Shown: piece after piece, positions 54,411 to 62,392 of the stretch
How the letters are laid out: each line of letters starts with the position of its first letter
Position numbering within the stretch: position 1 is the first letter of the stretch
Origin: JAYQKL01 sp049889415
GTDB lineage: Bacteria > Pseudomonadota > Alphaproteobacteria > RS24
Length of the DNA stretch: 64,000 nt
Assembly (NCBI GenBank): GCA_049889415.1
Contig: JBMHDL010000006.1
Span: 310,001-374,000, forward strand
Direction: 5' to 3'
Notes under the pieces: generated by a model
What the model saw: the letters and a program-made list of their open reading frames with translations, nothing else
Databases searched by the model: none
Told to the model about the DNA's origin: nothing
Translations under genes and position numbers: made by a program

Positions 54411-55142
54411 ATGAAACTTTTTTATTCACCATTTCATACATTTATTCACAAGGTCCTGGTCACGGCCCATGAGTGCGGGCATTGGGATGATCTCGACCGT
54501 GTCGCTACCTTTCCGTTCAAAAACAATGCCGGTGAGGACTGCGGCGATGCCTATGATATCTCCCCGATCAACCCTTTGAACAAGGTGCCGACCCTGGTCA
54601 CGGATGACGGTCAACCGATCTATGGCAGTCAGGCGATTTGCGAATATCTGGATGCAACGGCTAAGACCAACAAAATGTATCCGGAGCCCGGTCCGGCCCG
54701 CTGGGACGCCGTCAGCCGTTTAGCCCTGTGCGATACGATTTTTGAAACCACCGTGCAAATGGTCATGGAGCAGTGGAAGCCTGAAGAGGAATGGAGTTTG
54801 AATCTGTTTGAATGGCTGTGGCCGAAATTCAACCGGGGGCTGGACAAGCTCGACCGTGACGCGGAAAAGGGCTGGGACCGGTTCGACGTCGGCCATGCCT
54901 CTATGCTGCATGCCATCAGCTATCTCGGCTTCCGGGCGGAGTTCTATGAAGCCAAAGACCCGATCTACCCGAATTATAATTGGCGCGAGGGCCGGCCGGC
55001 TCTGTCCGCCTGGTATGATGAGGCAATCCAACGTCCTTCCGTGCAGTCGCATTACAACAAGGACTTTGAAGGCGATGACAGTGCCGAGCGCTGCCAGCAG
55101 GCGGTTCGCGATTGTTTGGCGCTGGCGGAGAAAAATGCATGA
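54411..55142 (+). CDS. Glutathione S-transferase family protein 1
   Basis: A 243-residue GST-like protein. A thioredoxin-fold N-terminal domain (MKLFYSPFHTFIHKVLVTA; cis-Pro in NKVPTLV; glutathione-binding YGSQAICEYLD) is followed by an all-helical domain. TTTGAGGAG precedes the ATG at 54411; the upstream frame to 54378 is not supported. It overlaps the second GST gene by 4 bases (ATGA), so the pair is co-translated and may act together. Confidence 0.85.
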   Translation: MKLFYSPFHTFIHKVLVTAHECGHWDDLDRVATFPFKNNAGEDCGDAYDISPINPLNKVPTLVTDDGQPIYGSQAICEYLDATAKTNKMYPEPGPARWDAVSRLALCDTIFETTVQMVMEQWKPEEEWSLNLFEWLWPKFNRGLDKLDRDAEKGWDRFDVGHASMLHAISYLGFRAEFYEAKDPIYPNYNWREGRPALSAWYDEAIQRPSVQSHYNKDFEGDDSAERCQQAVRDCLALAEKNA

Positions 55143-55822
55143 TTGATCTGTATTTCTGGCCGACCCCGAATGGTTATAAAGCCAGTCTTGCGCTTGAGGA
55201 GATGGGGCTGGACTATCAGGTCAAACCCGTCAACATCCTCAAGGGCGACCAGCATGAAGCCGCTTTCCTGAAGCTCAATCCGAATAATCGAGTGCCGACC
55301 ATTGTTGACCATGACGGGCCGGATGGCCAACCACATACGGTTTTTGAGTCCGGTGCCATATTGATTTATCTCGCGCGCAAAGCCGGAAAGTTTCTGCCTG
55401 AGGACCCGGTCAAGCAGTCAGTTGTTCTGCAATGGCTGTTTTTCCAATGCGCCAATGTCGGGCCGATGTTCGGGCAATGCGGTCATTTCAAGGGCTATGC
55501 GCCTGAGAAGGTCCAATATGGCATAGACCGCTATTTCAATGAAACCGTGCGCCTTTACGGCTTGATGGACAAGGAATTGTCCGCTCGGGACTATCTCGCC
55601 GGCGAATATTCCATTGCGGATATGGCGACCTATCCGTGGTGTGCTGACAAAGTGCGGGATCTGCATGAAATCAATCTCGATGATTTCCCCAATGTCAAAG
55701 CATGGGTCGAACGGCTCGAGGCACGCCCCGCGGTTCAAAAGGGCATGACGGTTTTGGCGGATGTCATGAAAATCGGCAATCCTGATGAGGATGCACGCGA
55801 GGCTTTGTTTGGCAAAAAATAA
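55139..55822 (+). CDS. Glutathione S-transferase family protein 2 (YfcG-like)
   Basis: A 227-residue protein. LYFWPTPNGYKASLALEE and LNPNNRVPTIVDHDG, then ESGAILIYLARK, match the nu-class/YfcG disulfide reductase group, which binds GSSG or two GSH and reduces disulfides or dehalogenates. The start at 55139 overlaps the first GST stop. It in turn overlaps the azlC-like start by 38 bases. Confidence 0.85.
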   Translation: MIDLYFWPTPNGYKASLALEEMGLDYQVKPVNILKGDQHEAAFLKLNPNNRVPTIVDHDGPDGQPHTVFESGAILIYLARKAGKFLPEDPVKQSVVLQWLFFQCANVGPMFGQCGHFKGYAPEKVQYGIDRYFNETVRLYGLMDKELSARDYLAGEYSIADMATYPWCADKVRDLHEINLDDFPNVKAWVERLEARPAVQKGMTVLADVMKIGNPDEDAREALFGKK

Positions 55823-56576
55823 GCCCGCGGGCACCGACGCCGATGCACCGTCGGTAACGGACCAAGCTGTTGCGCGGCAGGGCCTGAAGCGGGGTTTTTT
55901 CCTGCCCGGCATTGCCATGGGTGCGACCATGGCCGGCTTTGGCACTTTCGCGCATGATATGGGTATCGGGTTTGTTGTAGCCATCGCGGCGACCCTCTCC
56001 ACCTGGAGCATGCCCGGCATGATGGTGTTTGTGACATTGCTGTCGGCCAATGCTGATATGGTGTTGATGTTTGTTGCGATTGCCTTGGCCAATATCAGAA
56101 CCTTTCTGATCGTGCTGTCATCCGTCACGCTGATGGATTTCCAGGGTCAAAAAATTGGTTTTTTTCGACAACTGTTTCTGGCGCAGTTTTTGTCACCAAC
56201 CAGTTGGACTGAAATCACTGCTGCGCAATCGCGGTTCCAAGGGGCGCAGTTATTAGCATATTTCAAGGGTATGAGTTTTGCCCTTGTGCTGATGGTTGTG
56301 GCGGGTGTGACCATCGGTTTTTACCTGCACCCATTCATCCCGCTGTGGATGATGGCAATCCCGCTTTTCATCATGCCGCTTTATCTCAGCTCGCTGGTCG
56401 TTTCGGTGCGCCACAGGCCATATCTGGTTGCGGCACTGACCGGCGGGGCAATTGGCCCGCTCAGTTATCCATTCGCCGGGGAGTGGAGCATTTTGCTTGC
56501 CGGTGCTGCGGGGTGCGCGGCTTTGGCTGCATATGAAGCGATTGTCAAAGGGGCCCATGATGACAGCGCCGTCTGA
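55785..56576 (+). CDS. AzlC-family amino acid transporter subunit
   Basis: A membrane protein of up to 263 residues of the AzlC/YgaZ family, with seven or so hydrophobic spans after a polar N-terminal stretch (GIAMGATMAGFGTFAHDMGIGF; MSFALVLMVVAGVTIGFYLHP). With AzlD it exports branched-chain or other small amino acids. The start is uncertain: ATG at 55785 or 55791, both inside the preceding GST gene. It overlaps azlD by 20 bases. Confidence 0.84.
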   Translation: MRMHARLCLAKNKPAGTDADAPSVTDQAVARQGLKRGFFLPGIAMGATMAGFGTFAHDMGIGFVVAIAATLSTWSMPGMMVFVTLLSANADMVLMFVAIALANIRTFLIVLSSVTLMDFQGQKIGFFRQLFLAQFLSPTSWTEITAAQSRFQGAQLLAYFKGMSFALVLMVVAGVTIGFYLHPFIPLWMMAIPLFIMPLYLSSLVVSVRHRPYLVAALTGGAIGPLSYPFAGEWSILLAGAAGCAALAAYEAIVKGAHDDSAV

Positions 56577-56901
56577 ACATTGGGCCATGCTGGGCGTTGC
56601 GGTGGCCGGAACATTCATCTGGCGGTTTCTTGGTGTTGTCCTCAGCCGCTACATTGAAACCGACAGCAAGGTGTTCGTCTACATCAACTCCATCGCCTAT
56701 GCCATGATAACCGGGCTGATGTTCCGGATTGTCGTCTTCCCGTCGGGTGCTCTGGCGCATACAATGCTTTTCGACCGTATCTTTGCCTTTGCCCTGGCGA
56801 TGATGATTTGTATTTGGAAACCGGAAAAGTCGATTTACGGGGTCATTGCCGGTCTCATTGTTTTCAGCGCCCTTGTGGTACGCCAATATTGGTCAGCTTA
56901 A
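56557..56901 (+). CDS. AzlD-family transporter subunit
   Basis: A 114-residue protein with three to four hydrophobic spans (AMLGVAVAGTFIWRFLGVVL; FAFALAMMICIW), the small partner of AzlC. Two adjacent ATGs at 56557 and 56560 follow AAAGGGG. Its end overlaps the convergent EamA-family gene by 9 bases. Confidence 0.8.
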   Translation: MMTAPSEHWAMLGVAVAGTFIWRFLGVVLSRYIETDSKVFVYINSIAYAMITGLMFRIVVFPSGALAHTMLFDRIFAFALAMMICIWKPEKSIYGVIAGLIVFSALVVRQYWSA

Positions 56902-57816
56902 TAAAATCACGACCGAGATGATGATCAAAACAATTCCGATGATTTCTGTGCGGCTGACCTTTTCCTTGAAAAACAGGCTGCCGAAAAGCAGGCTGAAAAG
57001 AATCTCCACATGACCGAGCATCCGCACCTGTGCGACCCCCTTTTCATTAAAGGCAAAAAACCATAGAAAAGTGGTGACGGCCGCGATGCTTCCGGCCGGC
57101 AATGCCCGCCATCCGCTGCGCAGGCAGGCCGTCAATTCGTCTCGCACATAAAGTCCCATTCCAACTCCCATAATGAGTGTCTGCACACTGATTGCCAGCG
57201 TTGAAGCCAGAATGGCGCGGTCCAGAAAAGCCAGCTCCGGCAGCGTATCCATCGCCAGCCTGAACAGAACCGAACAAAAGCCGAGGCAAAACCCCGCCGC
57301 CAAACCCAGCATAACGGATCTGGTCTCGAGCCGGTCCCTCCAGGGCTGGTGTTCGGTATTTTTGGACAGGGTCAGCAGCGCAACAGCCAGTAAGCCCAGC
57401 AAGATGGCAAGGATGACATTCAGTCCCGGCATGACGGCCAGGAAGATCAGTTCAAAAATGCCGGCCTGTATCGCATCAGTTTTCGACAAGGTGATCGTTG
57501 TCGCAAAATTACGCCGCTCAAAGGCGTGACCCAGAATGATGGTGAACAGGATCTGAATCAGACTGGCCGCGAGCAGCAGGCCGTAAAATGTGATCGGCAA
57601 TCGGGTTAAGTCCGGCAGCGTGTCGATAACCAGAAACAAAAGCAGCCAGGCCACCGGGATGCCGTAGAGGAAACGTACATAAGCGCTGCCATAGAGACCG
57701 AGCTCGGCGCGCTGATGTTTCTGGACGACCGAGCGCAGGGCTTGTCCAAGTCCTGCGCCAAGGGCGGCAAACACCCAGATATGGGGTTCAAACAAAAGCG
57801 CGAAGCTGTTGAACAA
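56893..57816 (-). CDS. EamA/DMT-family transporter
   Basis: A 307-residue membrane protein with about ten hydrophobic spans in two EamA-type halves; the C-terminal half includes HVEILFSLLFGSLFFKEKVSRTEIIG, the usual EamA ending. It probably exports a metabolite or amino acid. It is 5 bases downstream of the HpaB-like gene and transcribed with it from the region with operator copy B. Confidence 0.82.
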   Translation of the reverse strand: MFNSFALLFEPHIWVFAALGAGLGQALRSVVQKHQRAELGLYGSAYVRFLYGIPVAWLLLFLVIDTLPDLTRLPITFYGLLLAASLIQILFTIILGHAFERRNFATTITLSKTDAIQAGIFELIFLAVMPGLNVILAILLGLLAVALLTLSKNTEHQPWRDRLETRSVMLGLAAGFCLGFCSVLFRLAMDTLPELAFLDRAILASTLAISVQTLIMGVGMGLYVRDELTACLRSGWRALPAGSIAAVTTFLWFFAFNEKGVAQVRMLGHVEILFSLLFGSLFFKEKVSRTEIIGIVLIIISVVILLS

Positions 57817-57821
57817 AAAAC

Positions 57822-59357
57822 CTATCCGTCTTGTTTGGGATCAGACGGCACGTCATCATCCGAACAGCCCTTGGTGCAGCATCTGCCCGGTTGCTTGTCT
57901 CTGGAAGGGCCTTGACCCAAATCAAGGGCGCTGCGGTCGAGCAGAGACTGCACCAGATCAACCCGATCCCGGACCGGATAATTGCGCAGAATTTCAAGGC
58001 GCATGGCTTCAGGTGAACCACCGCCATGCAGGCTGATGACGGAGTACCAGCCGCCGGTTTCAGAGGCGGTTATGTCTTCAATGAAACGGGCGACATTGGC
58101 GCGGTGCGCATAGGGAATGTCAGCCCGCCCACGCAGCAGGTCGGACAGCATCGGGGCTGTCTCCGGATTATGGTCTTCATCCGGCGTCGGCAGAGCAACA
58201 ACCATACCGCCGGAAACATCATGTGCCAGACGGTGCATATCATAGATCTGGTTGGCCAGCAAAAGTTTGCCGATATTGGCGTAAATACGCTCCGGCCTGA
58301 CGGTGCCGGACGGGTCCTCATCCGCATAGGTTGATGAGGCGATGCCGCAGGCATAAAATCCTTCAGTGATCTTGATCAGCTCCACCATTTTGTCCCGCAG
58401 ATGGTGGGACTTCTCGAAGTCCAGCCCATTGGCTTCCGTGACCAGGGCGCCTGCACCAATCAGCAAATCCCCGAAACCGGCGCGCGCCCCGATGCAACTG
58501 TGTCTGTGATGGGTTGCGTAATGGGTGGTCATGATGTGCGCTTCTTCATATTCGCCGTCAATGAATACACGCTCCATCGGCACAAACACATTGTCAAAAT
58601 GCGCAACCGCGACGGATTGGGCGAATTTGGCGCTGAATGGCGCGGCGGCATTGCCGGGGCGGCCGGACGGTCGGGTGACGATGGTCAATCCCTCGGCATC
58701 AATCGGCACGGCGCAGGCAATTGCGAAATCCTTGTCCTCCTCACGCATGCGGTGACAGGGCATGACCAACAGCTCATGCATGTAAGGGCCGCCGGTGATG
58801 ATGGCTTTGACCCCGGAAATGACCAGACCGTCTGCCCGACGCTCCGTGACATGGACAAAAGAGAGCGGTTGTTCCTGGTCTGCAGGCTTGCGGCTGCGAT
58901 CACCCTTGCCGTCCGTCATGGCCACGCCAATGGCGAGGTCATTATCCTGTGCGTGCTGAATGTAATTTTCCAGCCGGGCTAGGCTCTCATTGCCCGTCCG
59001 CTCCGTGATGCGGTAGCAGGCTTCCCACAATCCGTTAAAGGCGTCCTGGGTCAGATAACGCTGGGTGCAGCCACCATATTGACAGGTCAGGCGGATGGCC
59101 TCGAGCTTGTTGATCAAATCCTGACGGGATTTGTTCAGCGTCAGAAACCGGTTGGTGGGTTTGCCGGTCAGGCCGTCGCCGACCATGATGTTCTTGTAAT
59201 CATCCAGGCGGGCAAAGTCGTAAGTCAGTCCGGTGGCGTTGATGCCCGGCTCAAGTCTCGGCTCATCAGCCACGCTATCGATCTGTTCACCACCCAAAAA
59301 GATGCGCGGGGAGCGTTGTCTCAGGGACTCGCGATATTCTTCTGCTGACATAAACAT
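57822..59357 (-). CDS. HpaB / 4-hydroxybutyryl-CoA dehydratase-like flavoprotein, Fe-S ligands incomplete
   Basis: A 511-residue protein of the 4-hydroxyphenylacetate 3-monooxygenase/4-hydroxybutyryl-CoA dehydratase superfamily. LTGKPTNRFLTLNKS, AMTDGKGDRS, GVKAIITGG and GDLLIGAGAL resemble the dehydratase branch. That enzyme binds a 4Fe-4S cluster through three Cys and one His. Here Cys97 and His284 fit, but the other positions are Tyr101 and Ala291. The cysteine-rich tail GRCCTKGCSDDD is unusual. A GAGG spaced 5 bases from the ATG at 59357 sets the start. Could be a flavin monooxygenase or a cluster-free dehydratase/isomerase. Confidence 0.78.
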   Translation of the reverse strand: MFMSAEEYRESLRQRSPRIFLGGEQIDSVADEPRLEPGINATGLTYDFARLDDYKNIMVGDGLTGKPTNRFLTLNKSRQDLINKLEAIRLTCQYGGCTQRYLTQDAFNGLWEACYRITERTGNESLARLENYIQHAQDNDLAIGVAMTDGKGDRSRKPADQEQPLSFVHVTERRADGLVISGVKAIITGGPYMHELLVMPCHRMREEDKDFAIACAVPIDAEGLTIVTRPSGRPGNAAAPFSAKFAQSVAVAHFDNVFVPMERVFIDGEYEEAHIMTTHYATHHRHSCIGARAGFGDLLIGAGALVTEANGLDFEKSHHLRDKMVELIKITEGFYACGIASSTYADEDPSGTVRPERIYANIGKLLLANQIYDMHRLAHDVSGGMVVALPTPDEDHNPETAPMLSDLLRGRADIPYAHRANVARFIEDITASETGGWYSVISLHGGGSPEAMRLEILRNYPVRDRVDLVQSLLDRSALDLGQGPSRDKQPGRCCTKGCSDDDVPSDPKQDG

Positions 59358-59419
59358 GATGAACCTCAATATCTGGACATTGTTAGTAAGTTAATATATA
59401 TGTTTTAAAAATTTGAAAA

Positions 59420-59430
59420 GTCCGTACCAA
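59420..59430. promoter_or_regulatory. GntR/HutC candidate operator, copy B
   Basis: GTCCGTACCAA in the 86-base divergent gap between the HpaB-like gene (-) and the second CoA-transferase gene (+). Identical over 11 bases to copy A. Confidence 0.6.
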
Positions 59431-59443
59431 AGAGTTCTTACAC

Positions 59444-60640
59444 ATGCAACAGCAAAAAGCAACCAATCATCCTTCCGGCTCACTTGAGGCGCTTGAGGGC
59501 TTGAGGGTCCTCGATTTGGCGACTTTCATCGCCGGCCCTTATTGCGCAACCTTTCTGGCGGAATTCGGTGCAGACGTGGTCAAGGTCGAGCTGCCGGGCA
59601 GTGGTGATCCGGTGCGTAAATTCGGCACAATGACGGAATGCGGCGATACGCTGGTGTGGCTGAGCGAGGGCCGTAACAAACGCTCGATCGAGTTGGACCT
59701 GCGGTCTCAGGAGGGAGCGCAAACCCTTAAAAACCTGGTCGCAGAGGCTGATGTCTTGTGTGAAAATTTCCAGGTCGGCACTCTGGAGAAATGGGGGCTT
59801 GGCGCTGATGTCCTGCAGGAGATCAACCCGCGCCTGATCATCGCCCGGGTGACGGCCTATGGCCAGACTGGGCCGTTGAGTGCGCGTCCCGGTTTCGGAC
59901 GCATCGCCAATGCGTTCAGCGGAATTTCCTATTTGTGCGGCGAGCCGGACAGTCCGCCCGCCTCACCGGGGACCGCCACTTTGTCAGACTACATGTCCGG
60001 GGTCTATGCCGCTTTGGGCGTCCTGGTGGCGTTGCAGGCGCGTGAAAAAACCGGTCGCGGGCAGATTATTGATATCGGGCTGTATGAGAGCATTTTCCGG
60101 ATTTTGGATGAACTGGCCCCGGCCTACCAGTATAAGGATTTTGTCCGCGAGCGCATGGGGGCCGGTACGGTCAATGCCGTACCGCACAGCCATTACCCGA
60201 CCAAGGACGGCAAATGGCTTGCGATTGCCTGCACCAATGACAAGATATTCGGCCGTTTGGCAAAGGCCATGGACCGCATGGATGTCACCGGCGATGGAGA
60301 TTTCGGTACCATTCAGAAACGCGAAGCCCGACGGGGCGAGGTTGATGCGTTTGTGACCAACTGGACGACCAGCATGGAGCGTGACGAAATCCTGAAGATC
60401 TGCGAGACCGAGGAGGTCCCCTGCGGGCCGGTCTACAGCATAGACGAGATTTTCGAAGACGCCCAATATGCCGCCCGTGACAACATCGCCTTTATTGAGG
60501 ATGATCGGGCCGGGGCCTTGGCGCTGCCCAATGTCGTGCCGCGTTTGACTGATACGCCCGGTTCCATCAAATGGGCCGGCCGGGCGCTGGGTGCCGACAC
60601 TGCAGAGGTTCTTGAAGACTGGCTGAAAGGGAAAGCTTGA
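59444..60640 (+). CDS. Class III CoA-transferase (CaiB/BaiF family), module 2
   Basis: A 398-residue class III CoA-transferase, the same length as the module 1 enzyme. LRVLDLATFIAGPYCATFLAEFGADVVKVELP is the N-terminal block, WLSEGRNKRSIELDLRS follows, and the catalytic aspartate is in TLSDYMSGVYAALG. The acceptor acid is unknown. It ends 9 bases from the convergent CitE-like lyase gene, its likely pathway partner. No strong ribosome site precedes the ATG. Confidence 0.88.
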   Translation: MQQQKATNHPSGSLEALEGLRVLDLATFIAGPYCATFLAEFGADVVKVELPGSGDPVRKFGTMTECGDTLVWLSEGRNKRSIELDLRSQEGAQTLKNLVAEADVLCENFQVGTLEKWGLGADVLQEINPRLIIARVTAYGQTGPLSARPGFGRIANAFSGISYLCGEPDSPPASPGTATLSDYMSGVYAALGVLVALQAREKTGRGQIIDIGLYESIFRILDELAPAYQYKDFVRERMGAGTVNAVPHSHYPTKDGKWLAIACTNDKIFGRLAKAMDRMDVTGDGDFGTIQKREARRGEVDAFVTNWTTSMERDEILKICETEEVPCGPVYSIDEIFEDAQYAARDNIAFIEDDRAGALALPNVVPRLTDTPGSIKWAGRALGADTAEVLEDWLKGKA

Positions 60641-60649
60641 GGTTTTGGC

Positions 60650-61546
60650 CTAAAGCTTTTCCGCCTGCCGCGCGAGATTCAGCACGGCGTGGGCTTTCTC
60701 CACAATCGGATAGTCAATGAAATAGCCGTCCACCTGAATTGAAGCGGAGCCATCCGCCTCCGCTGCATCAAAGGCGGCGACGATTTTCTCGGCCCGCTCA
60801 ATTTCCGCGACACTCGGCATGTAGGAGCTGTTGACCAGCTCCACCTGTTTGGGGTGGATCAGAAGTTTCCCCTGAAATCCGAATTTCACCCCGGTCGCCA
60901 CGGATGCCACGAAGCTGTCCTCATCAGCCAGGTCAATGTGAACTGTATCAATCGGGGCTTCCAGATTATGCACGCGGGCAATGTGGATCATGCGGCTGCG
61001 TGTGTAGGCCAATTCGGTCTCATCTGGACTCCATTTGATTCCCATATCACGGGTGAAGTCGCCGGCTCCGAAGGAGAAGCGGCGGATGCGGGACTGGACC
61101 GTGCAGATGTCGTCCAGATTTGCGAGGCCAAGGCCGGTTTCGATGATCGGCATCAGGTCGACGGACCCTTCCGGAAGTCCGCGTTCTTTTTCATATTGTC
61201 CGACCATATAGTCGATTGCATACAGCTCTTCGGCCCGCTCAATTTTGGGTATGACGATCCCGTCCAGCCACGGGCCGATCACCTCGTCCAGATCACGGAA
61301 GCAAAAATCCGTATCAATCGCATTGACCCGGACATAGCCCTTGCAGCGGCGTTCAGTTTTCAAAGCTTCGACCACGACGGCGCGCGAGGCCGCCTTGTCC
61401 TTTTCGGCGCATGCGTCTTCAAGGTCCAGAATGACGGCATCAGCGCCACAATGAAAAACTTTGGCGACTTTCTCCGGATGATTGGCCGGGACAAAAAGGA
61501 AGCTGCGGATCAGGGATTGGCTGGTGGTGCGCGGGGTTTGGCTCAT
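60650..61546 (-). CDS. CitE/HpcH-family CoA-ester lyase, module 2
   Basis: A 298-residue citrate-lyase-beta-like TIM barrel. RSFLFVPANHPEKVAK (CoA binding, about residues 14-29), VILDLEDACAEKDK, the metal glutamate in PIIETGLGL, the aspartate in FSFGAGDFTRDMG and GKLLIHPKQVELVN are present. It probably cleaves a hydroxyacyl-CoA made by the adjacent CoA-transferase to acetyl-CoA plus an oxo acid. It is 2 bases after the GntR/HutC gene, in one operon with it. Confidence 0.86.
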   Translation of the reverse strand: MSQTPRTTSQSLIRSFLFVPANHPEKVAKVFHCGADAVILDLEDACAEKDKAASRAVVVEALKTERRCKGYVRVNAIDTDFCFRDLDEVIGPWLDGIVIPKIERAEELYAIDYMVGQYEKERGLPEGSVDLMPIIETGLGLANLDDICTVQSRIRRFSFGAGDFTRDMGIKWSPDETELAYTRSRMIHIARVHNLEAPIDTVHIDLADEDSFVASVATGVKFGFQGKLLIHPKQVELVNSSYMPSVAEIERAEKIVAAFDAAEADGSASIQVDGYFIDYPIVEKAHAVLNLARQAEKL

Positions 61547-61548
61547 GG

Positions 61549-62262
61549 TTAACTGCTTCTGTTCAGGTTGATGGAATAGGTAAAGAGACCGGCCGGATGC
61601 TCGCTGACGGAGACCTCAATCAGTTTGCCCTGTTCATCGACATAGCGGCGGATGATAATCATGGCGGCGCTGCCATCATCGACATTCAAGGCTTCGCTTT
61701 TGCGTTCGTCGAGAATGCCGGCAAAGATTTCGGCGTTGATGTCTTTGGCGCGGACATTGTAGGTTTCCTCTACCAGCCGGTAGACCGGCGTGGAGGTTTT
61801 GCCGAGTTTGGAGGCGATACCAGCCATTTCCCACGGCACGTAAAGATCCGTCCAGCACACGGGAATGTCATTATTCTTGTATCTGATGGTTTCGATATGC
61901 GCCCAGGCTTCCCCCTGATTGGTGTTGAGGAAACGGGCCATGGCATGGTCGAGTGTCAGCTTTTTCTTGCTGACCGGTTTCAGGACGGTGTCGGCGTCAT
62001 ATTGGAGAAAGGCGTCCAGCGAGTTCATTTCCTGAACAAAAGAGGCTTTCGGTTTGGTCGCCATCACGATTGTGCCATGTCGCCGCCGGCGGCTGATGAA
62101 GCCTTTTTGTTGCAGAGTGTCCATGGCGGCGCGGATGGTGAAACGGCTGACCTGATATTCTTTGGCCATGATCTCTTCGGTCGGCAGTTTGTCGCCGACC
62201 TGATATTTACCGGCGGCGAAGTCCTTCTCGAACAAAGCTGCTATTTCCTCATATCTGGTCAT
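61549..62262 (-). CDS. GntR-family transcriptional regulator, HutC (UTRA) subfamily
   Basis: A 237-residue regulator. The winged helix (about residues 1-70) includes DKLPTEEIMAKEYQVSRFTIRAAMDTL and RRRRHGTIV. The C-terminal UTRA domain (about 95-235) binds the effector (WAHIETIRYKNNDIPVCWTDLYVP; SVSEHPAGLFTYSI). HutC-subfamily proteins bind GT-centred inverted repeats, and three such motifs lie in this module, one directly upstream of this gene. It probably represses module 2 until an intermediate accumulates. Confidence 0.9.
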   Translation of the reverse strand: MTRYEEIAALFEKDFAAGKYQVGDKLPTEEIMAKEYQVSRFTIRAAMDTLQQKGFISRRRRHGTIVMATKPKASFVQEMNSLDAFLQYDADTVLKPVSKKKLTLDHAMARFLNTNQGEAWAHIETIRYKNNDIPVCWTDLYVPWEMAGIASKLGKTSTPVYRLVEETYNVRAKDINAEIFAGILDERKSEALNVDDGSAAMIIIRRYVDEQGKLIEVSVSEHPAGLFTYSINLNRSS

Positions 62263-62303
62263 TAATTTTTTTCCATTTGGTTCTTTTAATAGTTGATTAA
62301 TTG

Positions 62304-62316
62304 GTCCGTATCAATG
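62304..62316. promoter_or_regulatory. GntR/HutC candidate operator, copy C
   Basis: GTCCGTATCAATG in the 130-base divergent gap between the regulator gene and the second HyuA gene. Extended to ATTGGTCCGTATCAAT (62301-62316) it is an imperfect palindrome, the best dyad of the three copies. It would allow autoregulation. Confidence 0.65.
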
Positions 62317-62392
62317 AAAGTATGAAAAGTAACCGGTAAAAATTTGCAATTCCACTTTTAGCAAATTTGATGAAAATGAAAAAGGAAAGAAA

